Shown here: positions 1 to 5,019 of the stretch, piece by piece | Position numbering within the stretch: position 1 is the stretch's first letter | Layout of the letters: the number at the start of each line of letters is the position of its first letter | Source of the DNA: Alcaligenaceae bacterium | GTDB lineage: Bacteria; Pseudomonadota; Gammaproteobacteria; Burkholderiales; Burkholderiaceae | Length of the DNA: 5,019 nucleotides | Direction of reading: 5' to 3' | Assembly (NCBI GenBank): GCA_947445495.1 | Contig: CANFEI010000120.1 | Span: 1-5,019 of the forward strand | Translations under genes and position numbers: made by a program | Notes under the pieces: model-generated | Database searches by the model: none | What the model was told of the DNA's origin: nothing | Seen by the model: only the letters and a program-made list of their open reading frames with translations

Positions 1-1
1 G

Positions 2-499
2 GAAATTATTGCCAAGCGACAGCCCACTGCACGAGATCTGCGACTGGTCATGGCCATTATTAAAGCCAACACCAACCTGGAGCGTGCGGGCGATGAGGCA
101 GAGAAGGTTGCTAAGCGTACGCGACGGATTATTCGCAAAGGTGTTGAAAACAATATCAACGTCTCAGAAATCATTATTTCTGGACAAATGGCTCTAAAGC
201 AACTGCGTCAGAGCCTAGACGCCTTTGCCAGACAAGACGCCACGGCTGCCGCTGTGATTGTGTTGGATGACAAGCAGATTGACGAAGAGTTTCGCGCCTT
301 TGTGCGTAAACTGACCTCTTATCTGGCCGAAGACCCCCATACGATTGCAACAGGTCTGGATATCTTGACGATTGCCAAGTCGATCGAACGAATCGGAGAT
401 CATGCCAAGAATATCGCGGAATTTATTATTTATGTAGTGGGTGGCGATGACCTGAGACACACACCCAAGAGCGAGTTAATGCAGCGCGTGACAGAATAA
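2..499 (+). CDS. phoU: PhoU, phosphate signalling regulator (5' truncated by window edge)
   Basis: PhoU is a cytoplasmic all-helical protein that binds metal clusters. It links the PstSCAB phosphate transporter to the PhoR kinase and keeps the Pho regulon off when phosphate is plentiful. Only the last 165 residues are present; E. coli PhoU has about 240, so roughly a third is missing upstream. The frame is open from base 2 and begins EIIAKRQPTARDLR, so the ATG at 50 is internal, not a start. Both hallmark E-x-x-x-D helix motifs are seen: LERAGDEAEKVA near residues 26-37 and IERIGDHAKNIAEF near 128-141. These supply acidic metal ligands in the family. The stop TAA overlaps the Shine-Dalgarno of phoB, with 10 bp between the genes, so the two are almost certainly co-transcribed. 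By analogy pstSCAB should lie upstream. Identity is very secure. Confidence 0.96.
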   Translation, partial: EIIAKRQPTARDLRLVMAIIKANTNLERAGDEAEKVAKRTRRIIRKGVENNINVSEIIISGQMALKQLRQSLDAFARQDATAAAVIVLDDKQIDEEFRAFVRKLTSYLAEDPHTIATGLDILTIAKSIERIGDHAKNIAEFIIYVVGGDDLRHTPKSELMQRVTE

Positions 500-502
500 G
501 GA
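498..502 (+). promoter_or_regulatory. Shine-Dalgarno of phoB
   Basis: AAGGA lies 7 nt before the phoB ATG at 510 and overlaps the phoU stop codon (497-499). It fixes the phoB start and suggests translational coupling between the two genes. Confidence 0.8.
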
Positions 503-509
503 TCGGTTT

Positions 510-1244
510 ATGAGCCAGCGTATTCTGATTGTCGAAGACGAGCCTTCGATCTCTGAACTGATTGCGATCAATTTACTTCATGGCGATTATGTCGTCGATC
601 GCGCTTTTCAGGCCGATGAGGCCGCACATCTCATGCGCCAGACCATGCCCGACCTAATCATTCTAGATTGGATGTTGCCGGGCAAGTCGGGGGTTCATTT
701 TGCGAAAGAGCTGCGCGGCAATGAAGCGACGGCCATGGTCCCGATTTTGATGCTCACTGCAAAGAGCGAAGAGGCCGACAAGGTGTTGGGGCTGGATTCG
801 GGCGCGGACGACTACATGACCAAGCCATTTTCTACCAAGGAACTGATGGCGCGTGTGAAGGCACTGTTACGCCGTCATAGCCGTGCACCCTCGCAAGATG
901 AGTTGATGGTGCTCGGCGCGATGCGGCTTGACCCCGTGACGCATCGTGTCACAGCCGAATGGCCAAACGCAACGCGTCGCGAAATCGTAGTTGGACCGAC
1001 CGAATTTCGTTTGTTACAGTTTCTGATGAGTGCACCCGAGCGCGTGCATTCCCGGACGCAATTACTTGATCAGGTTTGGGGTAATGAAGTCTTTATCGAA
1101 GAGCGGACCGTCGATGTGCATATTCGCAGACTCCGAGTCGCGTTGGCCGTCGCGAAATGTGATGCCTACATTGAAACTGTTCGAGGAGTCGGTTATCGTG
1201 CAACCAGGACACCGAGCCCAATCGCGGACGGTGATCGATCTTAG
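510..1244 (+). CDS. phoB: PhoB, phosphate regulon response regulator (OmpR/PhoB family)
   Basis: This is a cytoplasmic transcription factor which, once phosphorylated by PhoR, binds Pho boxes and activates phosphate-starvation genes. It has 244 residues (E. coli PhoB has 229). The receiver domain spans about 3-120: acidic pocket E9-D10, phospho-acceptor D53 followed by the PhoB-typical W54, T83, and K105 in the TKPF motif. The winged-helix DNA-binding domain spans about 135-233: GPTEFRLL at 162-169, recognition helix RTVDVHIRRLR at 199-209, and wing VRGVGYR at 224-230. The strand region before GPTEF is a few residues longer than in E. coli PhoB, and there is a short extra C-terminal tail. The ATG at 510 has an AAGGA 7 nt upstream. 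It lies between phoU and phoR in one apparent operon. All key residues are intact. The W54 motif and the neighbours separate it from other OmpR-family regulators. Confidence 0.97.
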   Translation: MSQRILIVEDEPSISELIAINLLHGDYVVDRAFQADEAAHLMRQTMPDLIILDWMLPGKSGVHFAKELRGNEATAMVPILMLTAKSEEADKVLGLDSGADDYMTKPFSTKELMARVKALLRRHSRAPSQDELMVLGAMRLDPVTHRVTAEWPNATRREIVVGPTEFRLLQFLMSAPERVHSRTQLLDQVWGNEVFIEERTVDVHIRRLRVALAVAKCDAYIETVRGVGYRATRTPSPIADGDRS

Positions 1245-1255
1245 CCAGAGTCGCT

Positions 1256-1260
1256 CGGAG
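1256..1260 (+). promoter_or_regulatory. Probable ribosome-binding site of phoR, deciding its start
   Basis: CGGAG at 1256-1260 lies 11 nt before the ATG at 1272 but only 2 nt before the in-frame TTG at 1263. The TTG would be too close to be used with this site, so the ATG is preferred, although its spacing is somewhat long. Confidence 0.5.
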
Positions 1261-1271
1261 CGTTGTGTGTA

Positions 1272-2576
1272 ATGTCAGCAGCTACAGGGCGTTTTATCTT
1301 TACTCTTGGTGCATCCCTCGCGCTTGCGCTCTTGGGTGGCCATTTGTTGGGGGAGTGGGGAGCTTATCTGCTAGGTAGCATTCCGCTAATTTTCCCCTTG
1401 GCATACTCCTACTACAACCTGCAGCGCTTGCAGGACAATCCTGCGACGACCGATGAGCAGTCTCTGCCTGCCTTAGGGCTTTGGGGTGAGGTGTTTACAC
1501 AGCGCCATCGCGTGCTCAAAGAGATGCGGAATCGTATCAAGGCCATCGAACAACAACACGATCGTTTTATTCAAGGCTTTCAGGCGTCACCCAACGGCGT
1601 CATCATGCTAGATGCGCAGAATCAAGTGGAATGGTGTAACTCCAGCGCTGAAAGTTTTTTTGGCCTGAATTTTGAAAAAGATGCGAAGCAGAGCATCACC
1701 CATCTCGTTCGTCATCCAGAGTTCGTGGGGTACTTGAGTGAGGCAGAATTTGACAATCCTATTGTGATTGAACGTATGGGAGTCGCTGCTAACTTAACCG
1801 TGGTAGTGCAGGTATTCCCTTTTGCAGATGATCAGTCCTTACTGCTGGCGCAAGACATTACAGATTTGCAGCGCACAGAGGCGATACGTCGAGATTTCGT
1901 TGCCAATGTGTCGCATGAGATTCGCACCCCGTTAACCGTTTTGATCGGTTTTCTAGAGACTATGCAATCGATCGAATTGGCACCAGAGCAGCAACATCGA
2001 TATCTGGATTTGATGATGACGCAATCTCGTCGGATGAAAAACCTGGTCGAAGATTTATTGACGCTTGCAAAGCTTGAAGCAAACTCCAAAGTGGCTGCGT
2101 GTACTCCGTTTAATGTGGTGGCGGAAATGGGGGCCTTGCGCTCGGATGCGGAAGCGCTATCCAAGGGGCGGCATCAGATTGATTTTGCTGTTGACACGAC
2201 TCATATGTTGATGGGTGAGCAGCATGAACTGCAATCCGCATTTGGCAATCTTATTTCGAATGCAATTCGGTATACACCCGAGGCGGGGGTGATCTCCGTG
2301 AAGTGGTCGGTTGGCAACGATGGATACGGTGAGTTTTCGGTAGCGGATACGGGGCCAGGTATTGATTCAGCACATCTGGCACGACTGACAGAGCGCTTTT
2401 ATCGCGTCGATGGGAGCCGTTCACGTGACACAGGTGGCACGGGTCTTGGTCTGGCAATCGTCAAGCATATTGCGACGAGGCACCACGCGCAGTTACAAAT
2501 TGCGAGTACCTTGGGCAAAGGCAGTACGTTCACCTTACGCTTTTCACCGGAGCGCCTGGAAGTCGCTGACACGTAG
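1272..2576 (+). CDS. phoR: PhoR, phosphate regulon sensor histidine kinase
   Basis: PhoR is an inner-membrane kinase that phosphorylates PhoB under phosphate starvation and dephosphorylates it otherwise, with PhoU and Pst supplying the signal. It has 434 residues from the ATG at 1272; a TTG at 1263 would add three residues but sits too close to the ribosome-binding site. Two hydrophobic N-terminal helices (about 7-25 and 29-47) with almost no periplasmic loop are typical of PhoR. A PAS domain follows (about 97-198). The HisKA H-box VSHEIRTPLT carries the phospho-acceptor H215. The HATPase domain shows the N-box (N326 and N330 in NLISNAIRYTP), the G1 box DTGPG at 359-363, the F-box RFYRVD at 375-380 and the G2 box GTGLGLAI at 389-396. 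All catalytic boxes are intact. It follows phoB by 27 bp. Its last 33 bp overlap the convergent CbiM-like gene. Confidence 0.96.
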   Translation: MSAATGRFIFTLGASLALALLGGHLLGEWGAYLLGSIPLIFPLAYSYYNLQRLQDNPATTDEQSLPALGLWGEVFTQRHRVLKEMRNRIKAIEQQHDRFIQGFQASPNGVIMLDAQNQVEWCNSSAESFFGLNFEKDAKQSITHLVRHPEFVGYLSEAEFDNPIVIERMGVAANLTVVVQVFPFADDQSLLLAQDITDLQRTEAIRRDFVANVSHEIRTPLTVLIGFLETMQSIELAPEQQHRYLDLMMTQSRRMKNLVEDLLTLAKLEANSKVAACTPFNVVAEMGALRSDAEALSKGRHQIDFAVDTTHMLMGEQHELQSAFGNLISNAIRYTPEAGVISVKWSVGNDGYGEFSVADTGPGIDSAHLARLTERFYRVDGSRSRDTGGTGLGLAIVKHIATRHHAQLQIASTLGKGSTFTLRFSPERLEVADT

Positions 2577-3236
2577 TCTCGAGTCGAAAAAACGAACGCC
2601 CTGTAGTTGGTGGACTCGTTTAGCGCCCGCTAACAAGCAAAGGTCAAGGCATGATTCCAACACAATCACGCCAATGTAGGCGCCACCAAAGCTCAGGATG
2701 CTGGTGATGGTTGGGACACTAAAGCCTTGGCCGTAGATAGTCCAAAAAATCACCCAAGCCACGACACTACCTTGGAAGGTCGCTGACAACTTCAGTACTT
2801 GCTGCGAGGAAAGGTCTACATAAGCCGTGCGTGGTGAAATGACGCGACCTGCGACATAATTCAGAGCGAATAACGGGAGCAGTAGGCTGGTGAGGTTTAT
2901 TCCGAACTGGGGTAAGTCGGTCGGTGCAAAAAACAGACCTTGAATAAGCAGTCCAAGCGTCAAGCCGATCGCTGTCGGCCCCGCACCAAACAATAAAAAT
3001 AAGCTGCTCCCCATAATGAGATGCACCTCTGATATGCCGACGGGGTGATGCCACAACACTTCGAAGAAACAGAATACAAGAAAGGTCGCGATCACGCTTC
3101 GCTGAACCAAGGCTACCGTGCCCGAGGATTTGCGCGTCTCAAGACAGGCCTTGACCGTCAAGCCGCACGCGATCGCGGATGTGGCAATGCTAAGTAGTAT
3201 CTTTGCGCCGTCGACTACGCCGGGTTCAATATGCAT
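2544..3236 (-). CDS. CbiM-like energy-coupling-factor (cobalt/nickel) transport permease
   Basis: This 230-residue membrane protein has about seven hydrophobic helices and belongs to the CbiM/NikM family, the substrate-binding subunit of ECF importers for Co2+ or Ni2+. It begins MHIEPG. In this family the amino terminus, His2 and a conserved internal His bind the metal; here the internal His is probably H72 in SEVHLIMG, with H63-H64 just before it. The following helix-loop (GAGPTAIGLTLGLLIQGLFF, then FGIN-L) matches the family pattern. The frame stays open up to an ATG at 3308, but that start would add 24 residues, bury the conserved MHI terminus and lie upstream of the predicted promoter. 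A GAGG 9 nt before 3236 supports the shorter form. No CbiN, CbiQ or CbiO gene is adjacent, so it either uses partners encoded elsewhere or works alone. Family assignment is good; the metal is not determined. Confidence 0.85.
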   Translation of the reverse strand: MHIEPGVVDGAKILLSIATSAIACGLTVKACLETRKSSGTVALVQRSVIATFLVFCFFEVLWHHPVGISEVHLIMGSSLFLLFGAGPTAIGLTLGLLIQGLFFAPTDLPQFGINLTSLLLPLFALNYVAGRVISPRTAYVDLSSQQVLKLSATFQGSVVAWVIFWTIYGQGFSVPTITSILSFGGAYIGVIVLESCLDLCLLAGAKRVHQLQGVRFFDSRLRVSDFQALR

Positions 3237-3245
3237 GGAGATCAG

Positions 3246-3249
3246 CCTC
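3246..3249 (-). promoter_or_regulatory. Shine-Dalgarno of the CbiM-like gene
   Basis: On the minus strand GAGG (in context CTGAGG) lies 9 nt before the ATG at 3236. With the conserved MHIEPG terminus, it decides the start against the upstream ATG at 3308. Confidence 0.7.
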
Positions 3250-3279
3250 AGTTCAATGTGATTAAGGGAGAATACAGTG

Positions 3280-3308
3280 AAAATATCGCGGATGCAGTGA
3301 ATGGTCAA
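3280..3308 (-). promoter_or_regulatory. Predicted sigma70-type promoter for the CbiM-like gene
   Basis: Read on the minus strand, TTGACC (3308-3303) and TATTTT (3285-3280) are separated by exactly 17 nt, matching the -35 box at 5 of 6 and the -10 box at 4 of 6 positions. Transcription would start near 3273, giving a leader of about 37 nt before the ATG at 3236. The prediction is by eye; spacing and position are good. Confidence 0.55.
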
Positions 3309-3334
3309 CCCTGATTTGTGGTGGATCGCGCTTT

Positions 3335-3407
3335 GCGTACTCCCCTGAGAGGTGATTCTGGTTTAATCTTTGGGATAAACCCTAGTCAGGTATCCTGCTG
3401 AGTACGC
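3335..3407. repeat. 73-bp element bounded by an 8-bp perfect inverted repeat, possible structured RNA or cruciform
   Basis: GCGTACTC (3335-3342) and GAGTACGC (3400-3407) are perfect reverse complements. Between them lie a hairpin of 8 pairs with one bulged base (3360-3368 with 3374-3381, loop TTTGG), a 4-bp hairpin with a 3-nt loop (CAGG 3387-3390 with CCTG 3394-3397), and a weak 3-bp arm near 3343-3352. The whole could fold as a multi-branched structure on either strand. On the plus strand it would lie in the leader of the permease gene; on the minus strand it lies upstream of the CbiM promoter, hence outside that mRNA. Its 3' hairpin looks like a B12 box, but I cannot assign it to a known RNA family. 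It lacks a canonical T-loop, so it is not a tRNA, and it has no U-tract, so it is not a classic terminator. Confidence 0.5.
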
Positions 3408-3434
3408 CTCAAATGAACCTGTCGACCTTCTTTT

Positions 3435-3438
3435 GAGA
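3435..3438 (+). promoter_or_regulatory. Weak ribosome-binding site supporting the GTG start of the permease gene
   Basis: GAGA at 3435-3438 lies 9 nt before GTG at 3448. The alternative TTG at 3433 has only pyrimidine-rich sequence upstream and no Shine-Dalgarno. Support for GTG is modest. Confidence 0.35.
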
Positions 3439-3447
3439 ATCACCGCA

Positions 3448-4278
3448 GTGACAAAAGGCTTTACATTCGTTCGGCGGCTGCACACTGGCAAATGGTTGTT
3501 GCGGACATTTGTGTTCTTGATTTACGCAATCATGCTGTGTCCCTTGATCTTCGTGATCTGGCTAAGTTTTTTCAAGGATTCAATTCTCTATTTCCCACCT
3601 TCTGGGTACACCTTGGCCTGGTACAAGAATGCTTGGGATAACCAGACTTTTGTAAACGGGTTCGTGTTCAGCCTCCAGTTAGCGATTGTTTCGGCACTGG
3701 TTGGTGTTTCACTGGGTGTTTTGGCGGCTCTCGGGTTGATTCGATATCGCTTTAGGGGCGCTAAATATGCAAATACCCTGTTGTTGTCGCCCTTGTTGAT
3801 GCCTGGAATTGTTGCTGGAATCGCGATTTATTTGTTTTATTTAAGGACGGAAAACTTTTTAGATCGCGATATCGTAGGCACTCTGGGTGGGCTGGTACTC
3901 GCACATATTTGCCTGACTATTCCCTGGACCGTTCGGCTTGTTTCCGCAAGCATGCACGGGTTGGATTCTTCCATTGAAGAGGCGGCCCGCAATCTGGGTG
4001 CGAATGGGCGAGTTGCTTTCTGGCGCATCACGTTGCCCATGCTACGTCCGGCGATCGTGGCTGCAGCGTTGTTTAGCTTTATCGTTTCGTTCGAAAATCT
4101 CGAGGTCTCGATTTCGCTTGTCGGACCTGGGAGCACCACTCTACCTATTGCGATCATGCAATACCTTGAGTTCAACCTCGATCCGACGATCGCAGCGGTA
4201 TCGTCGGTTCAAATCCTTTTGCTCGGTATCATCATGTTGGTGACTGACCGTTTCGTCAAACTCAGTCAGGTGGTCTGA
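3448..4278 (+). CDS. PotC-like ABC transporter permease (spermidine/putrescine-type family)
   Basis: This is an inner-membrane permease of a binding-protein-dependent ABC importer. It has 276 residues from GTG 3448; the in-frame TTG at 3433 would add five, and no ATG start is available. About six hydrophobic helices are visible, the first at about 20-40. The conserved EAA loop that docks on the ATPase is intact: EEAARNLG at 177-184 followed by ITLP at 194-197. The C-terminal pattern SFENLEVS, then TTLP and DPTIAAVS, is typical of the PotC/PhnV/AfuB-like group. It is followed after 6 bp by its ATPase, so the two form an operon. The usual partner permease (PotB type) does not precede it; a divergent gene does. 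The substrate could be a polyamine, 2-aminoethylphosphonate, an iron complex or another small molecule, and cannot be decided from this protein alone. Confidence 0.9.
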   Translation: MTKGFTFVRRLHTGKWLLRTFVFLIYAIMLCPLIFVIWLSFFKDSILYFPPSGYTLAWYKNAWDNQTFVNGFVFSLQLAIVSALVGVSLGVLAALGLIRYRFRGAKYANTLLLSPLLMPGIVAGIAIYLFYLRTENFLDRDIVGTLGGLVLAHICLTIPWTVRLVSASMHGLDSSIEEAARNLGANGRVAFWRITLPMLRPAIVAAALFSFIVSFENLEVSISLVGPGSTTLPIAIMQYLEFNLDPTIAAVSSVQILLLGIIMLVTDRFVKLSQVV

Positions 4279-4284
4279 TTTTAT

Positions 4285-5019
4285 ATGGCTAATGTTTCTC
4301 TCATTCATCTAAAAAAACAATTCGGACAATCTGTCGCGGTGTCGGATTTTTCTCTCGAAATCGCTGACGGCGAACTGGTGTCATTCTTAGGGCCGAGCGG
4401 CTGCGGAAAGACGACAACGCTGCGCATGATTGCTGGGTTTATTGATCCGACCGCAGGCCGAATTTTGATTGGTGGCGCGGATGTGACTGCCCTGCCGGTT
4501 CATCAACGCAATACGGGGATGGTATTTCAGCGCTACGCGTTATTCCCCCATATGACCGTCGCACAAAACGTATCGTTTGGTCTTGAGATGCGAAAGCTGC
4601 CTGCACATGAGCGCGATCGCCGCATTGATTTGGCGCTTGATATGGTCCGGATGTCTGAGTACAAAGATCGGTATCCGAGGCAGCTCTCGGGAGGGCAGCA
4701 GCAACGGGTGGCGATTGCCCGCGCCTTGGCGATTGAGCCTAAAGTTTTTCTGCTTGATGAGCCTTTATCGAACTTGGATGCGAAGCTTCGCCTCGAAGTG
4801 CGCGAGGAAATCCGTACGTTACAGCAACGCTTAGGATTAACCACCATCTTTGTGACGCATGATCAAGAAGAAGCGCTTGCGATATCTGATCGTATGGCCA
4901 TCATGCATGATGGGAAAGTACAGCAGGTCGGTCGCCCCGACGTCTTGTATGAAAAACCCGAGAATTTTTTTGTTGCCGAGTTTCTTGGGAAAATGAACTT
5001 CTTCGCTGGTGCGTATGCA
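4285..5019 (+). CDS. PotA-like ABC transporter ATPase (3' truncated by window edge)
   Basis: This is the ATP-hydrolysing subunit that powers the importer whose permease is encoded just upstream. The first 245 residues are present; family members run to about 350, so the C-terminal TOBE regulatory domain is missing because the window ends. All nucleotide-binding motifs are intact: Walker A GPSGCGKTT at 36-44, Q-loop Q82, signature LSGGQQQR at 134-141, Walker B VFLLDEP at 154-160 with catalytic E159, D-loop SNLD at 162-165, and switch H192. The stretch GMVFQRYALFPHMTV (78-92) is characteristic of the PotA/FbpC/UgpC-like branch. The ATG at 4285 follows the permease stop by 6 bp, with AGGTGG about 11 nt upstream (4268-4273) inside the permease gene, suggesting coupled translation. 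The frame has no stop before the window edge. Confidence 0.95.
   Translation, partial: MANVSLIHLKKQFGQSVAVSDFSLEIADGELVSFLGPSGCGKTTTLRMIAGFIDPTAGRILIGGADVTALPVHQRNTGMVFQRYALFPHMTVAQNVSFGLEMRKLPAHERDRRIDLALDMVRMSEYKDRYPRQLSGGQQQRVAIARALAIEPKVFLLDEPLSNLDAKLRLEVREEIRTLQQRLGLTTIFVTHDQEEALAISDRMAIMHDGKVQQVGRPDVLYEKPENFFVAEFLGKMNFFAGAYA

Noticed and set aside
50..499. ATG at 50 as the true phoU start.
   Set aside because: The frame continues upstream to base 2 with residues that match PhoU (RQPTARDLR), so the gene is simply cut by the window edge.
1832..2457. Minus-strand open frames inside phoR.
   Set aside because: They are shadows of a strongly supported coding frame, show no recognisable domains and have low-plausibility compositions.
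2580..2618. Inverted repeat CGAGTC / GACTCG downstream of phoR as a terminator.
   Set aside because: The stem is only 6 bp with a loop of about 27 nt and no following T-run, and it lies in CbiM-like coding sequence.
3335..3407. tRNA gene, suggested by the length of 73 nt and the cloverleaf-like arms.
   Set aside because: There is no GTTCRANYC T-loop, D-loop GG pattern or believable 7-nt anticodon loop on either strand.
3345..3425. Possible TPP riboswitch: CTGAGA near 3345 and TGAACCTG near 3414 on the plus strand.
   Set aside because: The spacing is long, and the conserved GGATAATGCCAGCG-type segment that should follow TGAACCTG is absent.
3413..3436. Seven-codon ORF (MNLSTFF) with its stop overlapping the permease start region, a possible leader peptide.
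   Set aside because: It has no Shine-Dalgarno, no runs of regulatory codons, and is short enough to arise by chance.

Overview
The window (about half G+C by eye, densely coded) looks like a proteobacterial chromosome segment, most likely from the Betaproteobacteria/Burkholderiales, perhaps Alcaligenaceae-like. That placement is an inference from the phoU-phoB-phoR order, the PhoR type with two N-terminal membrane helices and a PAS domain, and the CbiM-like protein starting MHIEPG. No marker gene here fixes the genus.

Left part, + strand (1-2576): the end of a phosphate-regulation operon. It holds the 3' part of phoU (cut by the window edge), then phoB (response regulator) and phoR (membrane sensor kinase), with short gaps of 10 and 27 bp. 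PhoR phosphorylates PhoB under phosphate limitation. PhoU links the kinase to the Pst phosphate transporter, whose genes would be expected to the left of the window.

Middle, - strand (2544-3236): one gene for a CbiM-like membrane protein (S component/permease of an energy-coupling-factor cobalt/nickel transporter). It converges on phoR and overlaps its 3' end by 33 bp. It has a good Shine-Dalgarno and a sigma70-like promoter, which together place its start at 3236 rather than at the longer open frame. No CbiN, CbiQ or CbiO partner is visible.

The divergent intergenic region (3237-3447) holds the CbiM promoter and a 73-bp element bounded by a perfect 8-bp inverted repeat with smaller hairpins inside. 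One hairpin resembles a B12 box. This is the least explained part of the window.

Right part, + strand (3448-5019): the first two genes of an ABC importer of the spermidine/putrescine-type (PotABCD/AfuABC) superfamily: a PotC-like permease, then a PotA-like ATPase cut by the window edge. The second permease and the binding protein are not in view and would have to lie downstream. The substrate cannot be read from these genes.

I found no insertion sequence, CRISPR array, tRNA or rRNA, and no gene-free stretch over 300 bp. Apart from the intergenic element, this is ordinary chromosomal housekeeping sequence, and I saw no clear sign of a wholly new system.
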